This document shows positions 14,084 through 27,346 of a DNA stretch of 64,000 nt, piece by piece. Position 1 is the stretch's first letter; each line of letters opens with the position of its first letter. A program made the position numbers and the translations under genes. The notes under the pieces are model-generated. The model ran no database searches, was not told the DNA's origin, and was given only the letters and a program-made list of their open reading frames with translations. Source of the DNA: Dicaeum eximium (taxonomy: Eukaryota > Chordata > Aves > Passeriformes > Dicaeidae); contig VWZP01003839.1 of assembly GCA_013396995.1 (NCBI GenBank), positions 1,057,976 through 1,121,975 on the forward strand, given 5' to 3'.

Positions 14084-15069
14084 GCCAAATGTTGGTGCAC
14101 TCTGCTTCTGATCTGTTTTCCACTTCCTTCCCTCCCTGCCAGCCTCCTGTTAAAAAGAAAGACTGATTTCACACCAATTCCACACTTGAGAACAAGATTT
14201 CCAGGGAGCTTTTCTTTTCCTACTATGTAGGCAACAAGCAATGATAGGATCAGATAAAAGCAAATAATGAGATTAAGTCTCATTAAAAAACTCCTCTTGT
14301 GCTTCAAAGGCACTTAACTGTATTAAAGGTAAAACTGAGAACAGTACATCACCTACAAACACTACACAGTCACATGTGCAGAACAGGCCCAGTGCTGCAG
14401 AAACTGCATTTCTGGCCACAAAGCAAAAGTCACATCAAATGACAAAACATTTTTCTGAAATGCGTGGGTTTTATTCAAGGAGACAACACAATATTAGACA
14501 GGGTACTTGATATGATTTGCATTTACAGTGTTTTCTACCTTTTAGGTATTTTTATAGATAGGTTTGCAAAGCTGTAAAAATATTTATTTCACATCAACTT
14601 GCTGAGATCAAATCTTTTTTTTTTTTAAATGATAAAATTACTGGTTAGCAGAATTCTTAAATTTCTGTAGAAATAGAGGATGCATAAAACATAGTTGAAT
14701 TTTTGTTTCAAAGTTTCCATTACAAACTTTTTTAGCTAAAATAATTAATTAATCCTCTGATGGACAATGTTCATCCTGATTCTGCAAAGCAAAATGATAA
14801 ATTTTTTTATTAACAATGAATGCCAAAGTGTTCAGTGCCATCCAGGTCAAATTTAGCTAGAAACTGACTCTAATCCTAAATCAGATTTTCTAGTCAGACT
14901 CTATCCTGCCAGCACAGAAAAGCTACAGATGGCAGAATAGAAGAGTGCAACAATACCAAATAGGAACATTCATTTTCAAAGAAAACTTTAAAATAAATTT
15001 ATCAACAGAATTATAATTAAATTTCCTGCTAGGCAGAATGAATAGAAAAGAACACAAAACAAAAATCTT
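14084..15069. repeat. Duplicated block L, copy A
   Basis: This 986-base segment reappears at 17125-18110 at a constant offset of 3041. I noticed one substitution (C at 14130, A at 17171). Copy A ends directly at the N at 15070. It contains no exon I can recognise. The near identity and the flanking Ns suggest overlapping contigs rather than a biological duplication. Confidence 0.95.
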
Positions 15070-15070
15070 N
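15070..15070. other. Single-N assembly gap
   Basis: An undetermined base lies between the end of duplicated block L copy A and a segment starting in (TA)n. By comparison with copy B, about 330 bases (those at 18111-18440) appear to be missing here. Confidence 0.9.
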
Positions 15071-15079
15071 ATATGTTTT

Positions 15080-15110
<31 letters not shown>

Positions 15111-15480
15111 TCTCAGTATGGGTCCCAACAACAAGCACAGGAATCCAGACCCACCATCTAAACTACACCAATTTCCACACAATAACCTTTTCTCTACTGT
15201 TAAAAATGTTTTGTCCTTAACATCTATCTTCACAATTTCATATGTTATTTACAGAGTAAAGGAGGACAGTACAGAACACACCACCTCTCATTCTAAAATT
15301 ATCACAACATACCCATGGATTATGCAACTATACTTTAATCCAGGCAGTTTTTTTCAGAGCTTTGTTTGCAAGCAGCGATCCATGGATTTATCAATGCAGT
15401 TTTAACAGAGGTTTCATTTACAGGCAACACCCATTTCATGGTTCGTTTTTATGCAGTCAGACTTTATTCACCTGTGTGAA
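15071..15480. other. Segment unique to the first copy, starting in (TA)n
   Basis: These 410 bases have no counterpart in the second copy. They begin with a TA-rich microsatellite (15080-15110) and run directly into the duplicated right block. They probably lie immediately to the right of the 18111-18440 sequence in the real chromosome. No exon was seen. Confidence 0.8.
15080..15110. repeat. (TA)n microsatellite at a contig start
   Basis: Near-continuous alternating TA starts ten bases after the N at 15070. A second (TA)n tract ends at the N at 18441. They are plausibly two views of one unresolved microsatellite. Confidence 0.9.
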
Positions 15481-17123
15481 CAGGTCTGCCACCAAAGGTT
15501 TCTGTAGTGACAGAGAAATAGTCCAGACAGAAACGCTGCGGTCACTAGATATCAAAAAAAAAATGCAGCCATGCTGTACAGGCAGAGTCCAAAAAGGTTC
15601 CTGAACCTTTTTCCACCAAAGCCCAGGGTACCAGTCACTAACCACCCCTGCAATAAATCTAAATCCTTCTTGCAACAGACCTAGAGAAAAAGCCAACTTG
15701 AGTGCCACTTTACTCCAAAATATGCATCACCTCTAACAGCAGATTTTAGATTATAACAGTAATTTACATTACAACAGAATCAAGACCCAGCCAGCTATAA
15801 AAATGAGGCAATAACACGCCTTTCATAATGAACTCTTTCTTCATCCATGTAAAAAAGCCTCTTTCCCCAACAAGATTTCCATGAATGGTTTTCCAGTTTC
15901 TCTGCTCTGAGGTCTGGAAACTCACTCAGATCACCAAAAATAGTCTCAGAACTATATATTTAAGTGTGCAAAGACAAAGTTATTATGCTTCTTGCAAGCC
16001 TAGCAGCCTATCACCAGAGAAGGCAATGCAATCCATTCCTATGCACTGGGAGAGGCAAATTCATCTGGCCATTGGAATACAGGAACTGCTTGCAATGGGC
16101 AATAGGCAGTATTTATTTGCCACATCTAGACAAACTTTCTGCTAAAAATAGCTGAGTGGTGCCCAGCCCACAAAACTATGACATTTATAGTAATAATCAG
16201 AAAAAAAAAAAGCAAACCCTTCTCTGTGCTCCAGTCATGAACAGCTGCTGTTTTCACTACTGGTGTGAAGAACAACTAGGCAAAGTTGTCTTCAAGAGTC
16301 CTTTCCTCAAGGGAAAGAAAGAGTGTTTCAGTGTAGAAGAGTCCCTTCCTTTTAAGACATTAGGACTGTGTGGCTCTTATCCTGCCTGTCCAAGGGGTGG
16401 CTTTGCCCAGTGGACAGGCAGACTAAGGCTGAAGTAGAAAGACTCAGGCTATAAAGAACACTCACAAACTCAGGAGACCTATGGGATCTCTGTAGAGCCT
16501 CAGGAATTGAACAACCTGTTCCACAGTCACAACTAGCCCACCAAACAAACTTCTCTGAGGTGGATAATGAACAGGAAGCAGAGCAAATGGAAAGAAAAAG
16601 CAAACCTCCAAGTAATCTGCCTTCTGTCTCATATCATTTTGGTGGGTGCAACTGGGCTTTCTACAGCCCCACAGCAGGAGACAGAGTTTTCTTCTGAAAT
16701 AGAAGCCCAGAATGGGGGTGGCCAAGATGAGTTCACAGTGGCCACAGCAGTGCAGCAGTGGCCACCAAAAGCATAGTAGCAGCAGCAAAGAAGCAGAGGG
16801 GTAAGATGGAGAGGGGTAAGCAGAGGGGTAAGCACCCTAGGGACCTAGAGATAGGCATGGAGAGGAATGCAAGAGGAAGGTTGGCACTGGGAAGACGGTG
16901 TAGGTGAACAGGGATTTGGGATTGGAAGAGGAAAGAGTGGGTGGAAATAGCTGGGAGGGACTTACAATGGCTGAGGTTGGTGGCTCAAGGACTATGAATA
17001 GGTTTATGCGAGGATCAGTGGGGAAATTCATAAAAGGTGGAAGTTTGGGGAGGCTCTGGGGCTGATGTGGGGACCTTCACTGAATTGTGCAGGGGAAGGA
17101 ACAGAAAGGACTCCATGAAAAAA
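15481..17123. repeat. Duplicated block R, copy A
   Basis: These 1643 bases match 18442-20085. Differences noticed are substitutions at 15549/18510, 15709/18671, 15800/18762 and 15991/18953, and one extra A in the poly-A run near 15554. That is about 0.3 percent divergence, typical of allelic variation. Copy A stops in a six-A run at the N at 17124. Its open frames recur identically in copy B and show no known domain. Confidence 0.95.
16794..16832. repeat. Short purine-rich minisatellite
   Basis: Three imperfect units of 'agaggggtaag' stand in tandem. The same array recurs at 19756-19794 in the second copy of the block. Confidence 0.7.
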
Positions 17124-17124
17124 N
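17124..17124. other. Single-N assembly gap
   Basis: An undetermined base joins the end of block R copy A to the start of block L copy B. Both flanking sequences lie in the middle of their counterparts elsewhere, so this junction is probably not contiguous in the chromosome. Confidence 0.9.
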
Positions 17125-18110
17125 GCCAAATGTTGGTGCACTCTGCTTCTGATCTGTTTTCCACTTCCTTACCTCCCTGCCAGCCTCCTGTTAAAAAGAA
17201 AGACTGATTTCACACCAATTCCACACTTGAGAACAAGATTTCCAGGGAGCTTTTCTTTTCCTACTATGTAGGCAACAAGCAATGATAGGATCAGATAAAA
17301 GCAAATAATGAGATTAAGTCTCATTAAAAAACTCCTCTTGTGCTTCAAAGGCACTTAACTGTATTAAAGGTAAAACTGAGAACAGTACATCACCTACAAA
17401 CACTACACAGTCACATGTGCAGAACAGGCCCAGTGCTGCAGAAACTGCATTTCTGGCCACAAAGCAAAAGTCACATCAAATGACAAAACATTTTTCTGAA
17501 ATGCGTGGGTTTTATTCAAGGAGACAACACAATATTAGACAGGGTACTTGATATGATTTGCATTTACAGTGTTTTCTACCTTTTAGGTATTTTTATAGAT
17601 AGGTTTGCAAAGCTGTAAAAATATTTATTTCACATCAACTTGCTGAGATCAAATCTTTTTTTTTTTTAAATGATAAAATTACTGGTTAGCAGAATTCTTA
17701 AATTTCTGTAGAAATAGAGGATGCATAAAACATAGTTGAATTTTTGTTTCAAAGTTTCCATTACAAACTTTTTTAGCTAAAATAATTAATTAATCCTCTG
17801 ATGGACAATGTTCATCCTGATTCTGCAAAGCAAAATGATAAATTTTTTTATTAACAATGAATGCCAAAGTGTTCAGTGCCATCCAGGTCAAATTTAGCTA
17901 GAAACTGACTCTAATCCTAAATCAGATTTTCTAGTCAGACTCTATCCTGCCAGCACAGAAAAGCTACAGATGGCAGAATAGAAGAGTGCAACAATACCAA
18001 ATAGGAACATTCATTTTCAAAGAAAACTTTAAAATAAATTTATCAACAGAATTATAATTAAATTTCCTGCTAGGCAGAATGAATAGAAAAGAACACAAAA
18101 CAAAAATCTT
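17125..18110. repeat. Duplicated block L, copy B
   Basis: Second copy of 14084-15069 in the same orientation. It begins immediately after an N and continues past the end of copy A into sequence seen only here (18111-18440). That pattern fits an overlapping contig that extends further to the right. Confidence 0.95.
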
Positions 18111-18440
18111 CCTGGTGTGAAATATTGCTGAAAATACAGTTGTTTCCACTGAAACAGTCTCTGTGACCAGACAGGGTCACAGACTGGAATGGACATGATG
18201 CTGACAGTGCTGTTGTAAGGCAAAGGGATTTTTAAAAATAAATTCTCCCTTTCCCAGTCTCAGTTTCTCAACTCCTCTCTTACATTCAATTGCATCTTTA
18301 TAGGGGATTTTTTTGTTTATTTCTTTGGGGTTATGGATATAAATGAAAATTAAAGTCTGTGAGAAAATATTTACATCAAAGTTAATAGTAATACACTGTT
18401 TTAAGGCCTTGCAGCAGTAACATATATATATATATATATA
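18111..18440. other. Segment unique to the second copy, ending in (TA)n
   Basis: These 330 bases follow block L copy B and have no match in the first copy. They end in a (TA)n run (18422-18440) that abuts the N at 18441. They probably fill the gap at 15070. No exon was seen. Confidence 0.8.
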
Positions 18441-18441
18441 N
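18441..18441. other. Single-N assembly gap
   Basis: An undetermined base between the (TA)n end of one segment and the start of block R copy B. In the first copy, block R is instead preceded by the 410 bases at 15071-15480. Confidence 0.9.
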
Positions 18442-20085
18442 CAGGTCTGCCACCAAAGGTTTCTGTAGTGACAGAGAAATAGTCCAGACAGAAACGCTGC
18501 GGTCACTAGGTATCAAAAAAAAAAATGCAGCCATGCTGTACAGGCAGAGTCCAAAAAGGTTCCTGAACCTTTTTCCACCAAAGCCCAGGGTACCAGTCAC
18601 TAACCACCCCTGCAATAAATCTAAATCCTTCTTGCAACAGACCTAGAGAAAAAGCCAACTTGAGTGCCACCTTACTCCAAAATATGCATCACCTCTAACA
18701 GCAGATTTTAGATTATAACAGTAATTTACATTACAACAGAATCAAGACCCAGCCAGCTATAGAAATGAGGCAATAACACGCCTTTCATAATGAACTCTTT
18801 CTTCATCCATGTAAAAAAGCCTCTTTCCCCAACAAGATTTCCATGAATGGTTTTCCAGTTTCTCTGCTCTGAGGTCTGGAAACTCACTCAGATCACCAAA
18901 AATAGTCTCAGAACTATATATTTAAGTGTGCAAAGACAAAGTTATTATGCTTTTTGCAAGCCTAGCAGCCTATCACCAGAGAAGGCAATGCAATCCATTC
19001 CTATGCACTGGGAGAGGCAAATTCATCTGGCCATTGGAATACAGGAACTGCTTGCAATGGGCAATAGGCAGTATTTATTTGCCACATCTAGACAAACTTT
19101 CTGCTAAAAATAGCTGAGTGGTGCCCAGCCCACAAAACTATGACATTTATAGTAATAATCAGAAAAAAAAAAAGCAAACCCTTCTCTGTGCTCCAGTCAT
19201 GAACAGCTGCTGTTTTCACTACTGGTGTGAAGAACAACTAGGCAAAGTTGTCTTCAAGAGTCCTTTCCTCAAGGGAAAGAAAGAGTGTTTCAGTGTAGAA
19301 GAGTCCCTTCCTTTTAAGACATTAGGACTGTGTGGCTCTTATCCTGCCTGTCCAAGGGGTGGCTTTGCCCAGTGGACAGGCAGACTAAGGCTGAAGTAGA
19401 AAGACTCAGGCTATAAAGAACACTCACAAACTCAGGAGACCTATGGGATCTCTGTAGAGCCTCAGGAATTGAACAACCTGTTCCACAGTCACAACTAGCC
19501 CACCAAACAAACTTCTCTGAGGTGGATAATGAACAGGAAGCAGAGCAAATGGAAAGAAAAAGCAAACCTCCAAGTAATCTGCCTTCTGTCTCATATCATT
19601 TTGGTGGGTGCAACTGGGCTTTCTACAGCCCCACAGCAGGAGACAGAGTTTTCTTCTGAAATAGAAGCCCAGAATGGGGGTGGCCAAGATGAGTTCACAG
19701 TGGCCACAGCAGTGCAGCAGTGGCCACCAAAAGCATAGTAGCAGCAGCAAAGAAGCAGAGGGGTAAGATGGAGAGGGGTAAGCAGAGGGGTAAGCACCCT
19801 AGGGACCTAGAGATAGGCATGGAGAGGAATGCAAGAGGAAGGTTGGCACTGGGAAGACGGTGTAGGTGAACAGGGATTTGGGATTGGAAGAGGAAAGAGT
19901 GGGTGGAAATAGCTGGGAGGGACTTACAATGGCTGAGGTTGGTGGCTCAAGGACTATGAATAGGTTTATGCGAGGATCAGTGGGGAAATTCATAAAAGGT
20001 GGAAGTTTGGGGAGGCTCTGGGGCTGATGTGGGGACCTTCACTGAATTGTGCAGGGGAAGGAACAGAAAGGACTCCATGAAAAAA
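18442..20085. repeat. Duplicated block R, copy B
   Basis: Second copy of 15481-17123, offset 2961 and then 2962 after a one-base indel. It continues without interruption into single-copy intron after 20085, whereas copy A ends at an N. Confidence 0.95.
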
Positions 20086-22414
20086 CATTTGGGAATCTTG
20101 TCAGAGCTTAATTGCAGCCAGTACCTCCTTCTGCTACTCCAGCCTGGGAACAAGGGTGCAGCCAAGACTATTTTGTTTCCTGCAGAACTGTTTACTTTGT
20201 GTTTAGGTTTTGTGGAGGGCTGATGCAATGGACTCTGGGTCTGTGACCAAGGCAGTCTGGCAGAGGTGAGGAATTTTTTTTATTGCAGAAGTCCAGACAG
20301 GTGATTCAGACACCACTGTCACACCCACATCAAAACACCCTTTGCATCACCCTCTAATTAATATAATGCACCTAAGCTGGGGATTGTACAGAGTTCAGTT
20401 GCTGGCCTTATGATGACTTTGCTGCAGTCTATGGTCTCTCAACCTTCCTACCCCTATGCTATGGCAGAACACATAATGAATATTATCAGGTGCCCACAAG
20501 AAAAAACCTGAGCTCAGCTTTCTGAGATGCTGAATACTTAGGGATCCTGTTCATTCAAAGCTGTGACTGACTACCTGCTCTCAAAATTGGCATCCCTCCT
20601 CATGAGAACCCCTAATCAGGGACTTTTGAAAATATTTACTCCACATCAGCTTTACATAACTGACAGAGAGACTGTGGCCAGAGGACATCCACCAACATAA
20701 ATTAAACTGTGATTAGGACTATTGTACAATAGAATAAGATTTAGAGGGAGAAAACACAAGTCATCAGGCATCAGTGAAAAAAAAAACCAATTAAATAATG
20801 TACTTTTTGCAGCATGCAAGAGAACATAATTCATCCTGCAACCTTAGCAGCTTGTGTTAAACTGAACCAGTGACAGCTGACCTTCCTCAGTCACTCTGAC
20901 AAGTCTATATTAGTTGTCCTTATTACATAAAGACAATCAATCAGAAACTGTAGAACAATGGCCTTATGAGGGTTCATAAAAATTGAATGCAAATCCTCTA
21001 TGCCACTCAGGGACAGGTTATTCCCAGAGCTAGAGACACACATCTGTGCCAGAGTCAACATAATTTTTTTTCTGAGTAGGGTGTGGGCCCAAGAAGAGAG
21101 CTCACTGGCTGCCTCAAGAGAGTCAACCATTGGGAAGCAACTCATGTTTCCCTCTTTTGCTGCAACTCCCTCATCTTCTCTAATTACTTCAGCACAGAAT
21201 AACAAAGGTATTTATACAAGTAGTTGCTGTAAGTTACTTCTTTTAAGTATTCTGGTATTAATCTGCTGCACATGCTCTATGCTAAAACCTTAGCTCATTT
21301 AGCACAAATTCCACTTCAGCAAGTTCTTAATTACAAATTGGGATTACCAAGGAGGGACTCTGAGTGAAGACCCCTCCACTTTCCATCCCCTAGAACCTCC
21401 TCTTATGTGACAGGCCAAGCTGGCTTCAGATCACTGATTTCTAATGCAGAGCATAGAGAGTACCACTGTCACACATGATTGAAACAAGCTAATACCTTCA
21501 ATTTTCAAGGGAGATATGGAGCAGAAAAACAATTATCAAGGAAGAAATGAGATCCTGGGTGCTTAAGTCATACAGGTCTTCTAGAGGTCACCAGAATTGC
21601 AGTTTCTCATATATCACCAGAAGAAGAAATATGAGGTCTTGCTCAAAATAGTAATGGGATGCTGCATATCACGTTTGGAAGTCCAGATGCCTGTTAGAAA
21701 AGTCGATAGCTGATAGTCAGGGATCCTGTCTGGCATACATGAAAAGCAGCTGTTACTAATATACTTAGTTAATCTGACACCATGAAGCTTATTTTCAGTC
21801 ATTGCTGGGTCAACTACTATTTATTCCTCTTCCCACAACGCTACGCATCTCCTTTCTCAAATAAAAACCTCACGGCCCAAAACCCAAATGGCCATCATCA
21901 AACTTTACGTTACTGAAATATCTTTCATTTATTTTGTTTTCTCCCAAACCCACATATAGATTTAAATCAAGATCTAAGCACTGCTGTCAGTCCTGATTTA
22001 ATGGGACAAAATATCAATATTTAAATAGAAAACAGAGTCATTGTACATCCGCTTCAATGATATTTTCTCCCTTTCTCTAAAAGGTGAAAGTAGTTCTCAG
22101 AGGCTGAAACACTAAAGATTTTTTTTCCAGTGATTAACAAAACTTAGAATAGTCTTCTTTAATGTTCTAGTGTTCTTTCTGCTGTGCTGATTTTCATCTG
22201 AAAATCATTTAAAAAAGGTGGACTGTATTTGGCAATCTTGTTTGCTTTGGCTATACAGCCTAACCAAGGTGCTTCACTAGGTGCTCCTGGAATCCACCTA
22301 AGCAATTAAAATACCACATGCAAAGCAGTTCCTAACTTTTGCCATTGCACTCTGCATCTGTTAGCTTCTAGATCCTTCTCCATATTCATATATATACATA
22401 TATAACATGTAATC

Positions 22415-22437
22415 ATATATATATATATATATATATA
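22415..22437. repeat. (TA)n microsatellite
   Basis: An uninterrupted alternating AT tract, preceded by further TATA-rich sequence from about 22386. It is likely polymorphic. Confidence 0.85.
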
Positions 22438-23224
22438 GAGTAACAGCTCAGTGCTTTACATTACTCCAAGGTAATCCAGGAGAGAGTACAATCAGCTGAC
22501 AAAACATTAGTTTTATTTTCACTTCTGAATGATGATAAAGAAGTTAATACATGAACCACTTTGCATATATAAAAAGGTGGCAATATGGTACTTGGATCTG
22601 AAAGCCAAACAAGCCCTATGACTTGTAAGAATTAACACAAGTAAACAAGAACACAAGTAAAGCACTGCATTTCACAGTGAGGTAAAAAAAGGCCCCAGAC
22701 CCTCCCAACAAATAAAACACTCTAAGTCTCCACTATGTACTCCTTTTGGCTTCCATGGAAGACACGTGCTGCTGACCTGTTAAATTCTGTTTTAGTACTC
22801 CGTTGTAAAGAAATCCCATTGTACACAAACAAAACCTCATCTGTATCAGGGGTCATACAGAGCTCCTGAATTTACAAGTTCCAACTCAAGCAGGCTGTCT
22901 TGAATTATTAGTGAGATACATACTTGCAAATGCATTTGGCAAGTCAACCCACAAAATGATCCAGTACTTTGACGATAAAGAACTCAATACTTTGTTTTGT
23001 GAAGTAGCAGCTTCATCCTCTAAGCAAGCTCTTTTCACAAAAATGTCATAACTGTTTACAGTCTGACAGTTCACTTAGCTTGCCACTTTCTCATGAGTGT
23101 GGGGAGGTGGGGAAAGATAAAGCAGTAGTGCAACACTGTACATGTAGCCAACAAATATAAAATGCATTTGACAACTAACCTCATGGAGATAACTGCTGCT
23201 ACTGTCAAATCCATCTTTAAACAT

Positions 23225-23330
23225 GTGCCTAAATAAGGGATTTAGAGTCTGATTCAAGTGCTTGCTGAAGTCCATAGGACTCTGTATTATTACTGCTAGG
23301 AGTACTCAAGCCCAGAAGAAATGGAAGCAG
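23225..23330. repeat. Possible ancient amniote interspersed repeat
   Basis: The words 'gagtctgattcaagtgctt' and 'gctgaagtccataggactc' resemble a repeat common in reptile and bird genomes, in which 'tgattc' and 'gaagtcaatgggagt' words occur close together. The match is short and degraded. I cannot name the family with confidence. Confidence 0.3.
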
Positions 23331-26072
23331 GTACACTACACCCAGTTACAAAACATCACTGTAAGCTGGTCCTTAACACCACCTGCTCACTGCACCAGCA
23401 TTGTTCTCCAGAGAAATGCAAATTACAGCAAAGCATGGATCATACACAAACACATTCTCACAGTCTTTTTCAAAAGGTCCAATAAACAGTGTAAACTAGG
23501 GCAGTTTAAGCCTTCAATGTCAGGACCTCCACAGTTCAATTGGTTTCAAATAACATGTGCCTTCTGTTATGTTAAAATTACTCACTGTATCTCAAAATGT
23601 GGCCAGGTGGAAACCTGCAGCTAGCAAAAAAAATAACAGGGGATAGGTTCTCTAACTGTGGCTTCAGAAGTGATGTTAAACTGACTGACTGTGACTACTA
23701 CCTCGATTTCTGCTGCCCTGGATTTTCAGAAGACTGTACACACTTTAATCCAGCAGAAATAGTACTGTTTAAAAACCCCAAAACATAGGAGACTGTAGAC
23801 CATACTTTAAATATAGCCATGCATTTGAATTCCAAGCAAAGATTTTTTTAACAGATTCTACATTTTGGGCAAATGGGGAAAAGAGTGGCAATGATGATAT
23901 TTAATAGCTTTTATGATTTATAGTCTGTAGTCATTTTACTTTGATATTGGAAAGATAGCACTTGACAGTAGCTTCACAGCATGAACAGAACTATTTTAAT
24001 TTATAGTAGGTAACTTCAATTAAATTCCTGAGCTTTTAAACTTGCAGACAAAAGGCCAACCCCTCAACTCCAAGTTAGAACACACTAGGCAGTTTTCTCT
24101 AAGCCTCTTGCAGTAGTTGGACATCTGGTTAACTCCCTGCATTTGGCTGACAGTAATTTCTAATCCGGATTTTACTCCTAAAGATTTAATTTAAAAAAGT
24201 CCTTCCAAGTAAAGTCAGAACATGAAAACAAAATGTAAAAGTTATACACACTGATAGACATATGTGTTATATTGCATGCTTTAAATGTCAAGATTGTGGT
24301 CCTGTTACATGCTAGTAACTTAAATATCCTGCACAGTATCAACCACAAAAAACCAGAGTTTTTCTATCCTTTGGTTTTCCCCTGTCCCTGCATGAGCTGA
24401 ACTCATTCACTGGATATGTGATTCAGAAAATAGTTTTCATTCCTGTAACTTGCTTCTCTGCCCTTGTTTGCTTTCTCTCGCCTCCTTCTTCTGCTGTCTT
24501 CTGCAGTTCATTAGAATACACTGGGATTTGGGCATGTTCTTCTGTGGTGTTTTGATAATTGAAATCACTCTTTCAAGTCCTCTTTCTTTTTTCTGGCCAC
24601 ATATTCTTCCTTTAGATGGACTGATACCAGAAGTAAATATTGATTCACTCGTCTGGCAGTCTGCTATTGGCTAAATGCTTCAATTTTCTTCTTTTAAATT
24701 CTGAAAGAGACATTTTTTCTATGAGTGTTTTATCCGGGAGACATAACTTTTACTATTCCCTGCAGCAGCCTCAGCTCTCCTCTCTTCTGTAGACAGACAT
24801 TCCCCCCAAACCAACTCTATATTGTCATTATCATCCTGCAGACCTGCAGGAAAAAAAATCTGTGATGTATTGTCTTTGCTGAATTACGAGATGAACTATT
24901 TTAAGAATGATGAGTCATAGAAGACACAATTGAAAAAAAAGCTGATATAGAAAAAGCTCATATAAATACAATGGCCAGGACTCTCAATGGAGTTAGCTAA
25001 TTCCTGGGGGTCCTCTCTAAATTCCAGGCAATGTGTCTACTTATCATAACTCATACTTTTACTGCTTCAAATCTGCTGGTTTCCCTTATCTTTCATATTT
25101 TGAGAAATGATTTGTAGGAAAATAAATCATGCCGTCAACTTCCTCTATTTAAAACCCAACGTTTAAAACCAAATAAATTCTACAAATATTTGCCTGCCCA
25201 CCAACCCACAAATGAAGTTTAAAGACTATTTAATACACACATATTTGATTCAAGCCAGCAGAGTAAGTGAATCCCCATGATCAGTTGTGATATAAAGGCT
25301 TAAACAACATCAACTTTCTCAGTTTATGCAGTATGATGGAAAACTGGTATGTTCACTTAATATCATACCTGCTGACCTCTTTCACCCAAGATGTTTAGGA
25401 CCACTTCTATTGGAAGGAGGCATGGAACTAGCTATCTGGACAACAACTATCTTGAACCATAAGTATTTTTCAATGTATTTTCTCTTAATTGTCCAGCAGA
25501 GGCAGGAGTAATAGAGTGACTTTGGTGGGCACCTGGCATCCAGCCAGGGTCAGCCCACCACATTCACATACCTGTGATGTTCAAAATTGACTCTTTGAAA
25601 GCAATTTACAGTAATTTGAAGTTCAAGGGAGCAATTTACCTGCGTCTTGTGTGTCTTTGTTTGCAAGTATTTAGGGCTTTCATTTAGAAAGTCAGAAAGT
25701 ATACGCTGTACACTCTTCTTACTTGAAATGCATCTGAATTCTGACTTTGATTTGACCAAAAGTACTATATTGGATAATTTTTGTATCTCCACTACTTATT
25801 TAGAGCTATACAATGTTTATTGCTCTATTCTAGTTCCTTTGATGTTGTAATAAAACTGAATTGACTTTTTATGCTACAAGCAGATTTTTAAAGAAGCTAT
25901 AAAGATATTAAATTTTTGTAATATGTGTATTGAATTAAGAAAAGACAACAATTGAAAAGTTCCTCCTGTTGTTTAAAATAGAAACCAAATCACTGTTCAT
26001 GTAAACATTTATGCACATGATTAAATATAAGCATGCCTGCTCATCTGCTACATCTGCAGAAATATCTGCAGG

Positions 26073-26200
26073 ATATGGGCCTAATTCCCAGGCTCCTTTC
26101 AATTCACTCATATTTCACATCCATACTTTGGAACAAAAATAAGTAACTCCAGTCACCCACAGTACATCAGAGTGCCAAATCACTCTATGAACAATTACCT
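26073..26200 (-). repeat. Possible ancient amniote interspersed repeat, reversed
   Basis: 'gggcctaattc' near the left end and 'agtaactccagt' further right match, in reverse order, the words of the better-preserved element at 52290-52410 (which ends in 'gaatcaggccc'). Divergence is high, so this is only a candidate. Confidence 0.3.
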
Positions 26201-27331
26201 GACAATTAGGGACACGAGTATGTCACATAACAGGGAGCTAAACCAGAGACGCCAACCTGGGACCTGAAAATCAGGGATCCCAGTACTGCCCACGCTTTGC
26301 CAGAGTCATTAATCCTGGCTCTACACCGGGCTGGGCAGGCCTACGCTGGTGATTTATGGCGTTCTTGAGACTCCAGCCACTGCAAGAACACGGTAACACA
26401 CTGTGCTTTCTGCTATATATGCCTGAAAATATTTATCACAGTCTTGCAATACAATGCCTAGCTCCCACCTCCTCATCTGCAGCCTTAACAAGAAAGCAAA
26501 AAAACTGTAAAATTTGCATCTTTGTTGCAACAAAACAAAGGCCTTGCATTTAGTAAAAGACATTTTCAGAGGGTACTCTATGTAATTTCACCAAAAGCCT
26601 TTTTTTCCCATCCACTGAAACACAAATGTATTATTTTTTTAAATGTTACTTTCATGTGTATCCAAGTTAATTTTCCAGCCTCACAGAAAGAAAGCGATCA
26701 ATTGCAAATCAATCAGTGGAAAAGAGTGTGATAGCATGTTGTCCTATAAAAGGAAATGGCAAATGCAGTCTTGAAGCAAGGTTTTAAAATACCAATTTGA
26801 TAAATTTGTATTATAGAACGTACATAAACAAAATGCACTGAGAAACAATTCCACAATTCTGCCTAATTTGGTGTATTTGAGAGGCAGAAATGTTCAGCAC
26901 ACCAAAATCTCATGGGAACCAGGAGGGTGAGGCAGAGATCAGCAATTCTGACAGAATATCCCTAGTCCCTGCATGCTTCAAGTAAACTGTTAAAATCACC
27001 ACTAAACCAACATTTGAAAAAATTAAGTAAATACAATGAGTCAAATTCAGTCATCAGTTCCAAGGGGGCACCTCCCATTCATCCTTCTGTCTATGGAACA
27101 GAGAAACAGAGAGCTGAGATACATTTTTTCCATGACCTTTTACTATTTTTCAGTGCCATGAAGCAGATAAAGAATTCCAGTGACGCAAGAGGAAACTGAG
27201 GGCCCTTCTCTCTCCACTTTTATGACTGTGCTTGTCCAATGGCTCACAATTGACTTCTGTTATTCCTTCATACTGCTCTTGCCCACATGAAAGTTCTGTA
27301 TTTCCATGTTTCTTTTTCTTTCATTTTTTCC

Positions 27332-27346
27332 TTTTTTTTTTTTTTT
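27332..27346. repeat. T homopolymer
   Basis: Fifteen consecutive T within a pyrimidine-rich stretch. Read on the minus (gene) strand it is a poly-A run. Confidence 0.85.

Noticed and set aside
15885..19993. Pairs of identical open frames (for example at 15885 and 18847, 16462 and 19424) suggesting a duplicated gene family
   Set aside because: They are the same noncoding sequence present twice because of the block duplication; most show no coding features and overlap frames on the other strand.
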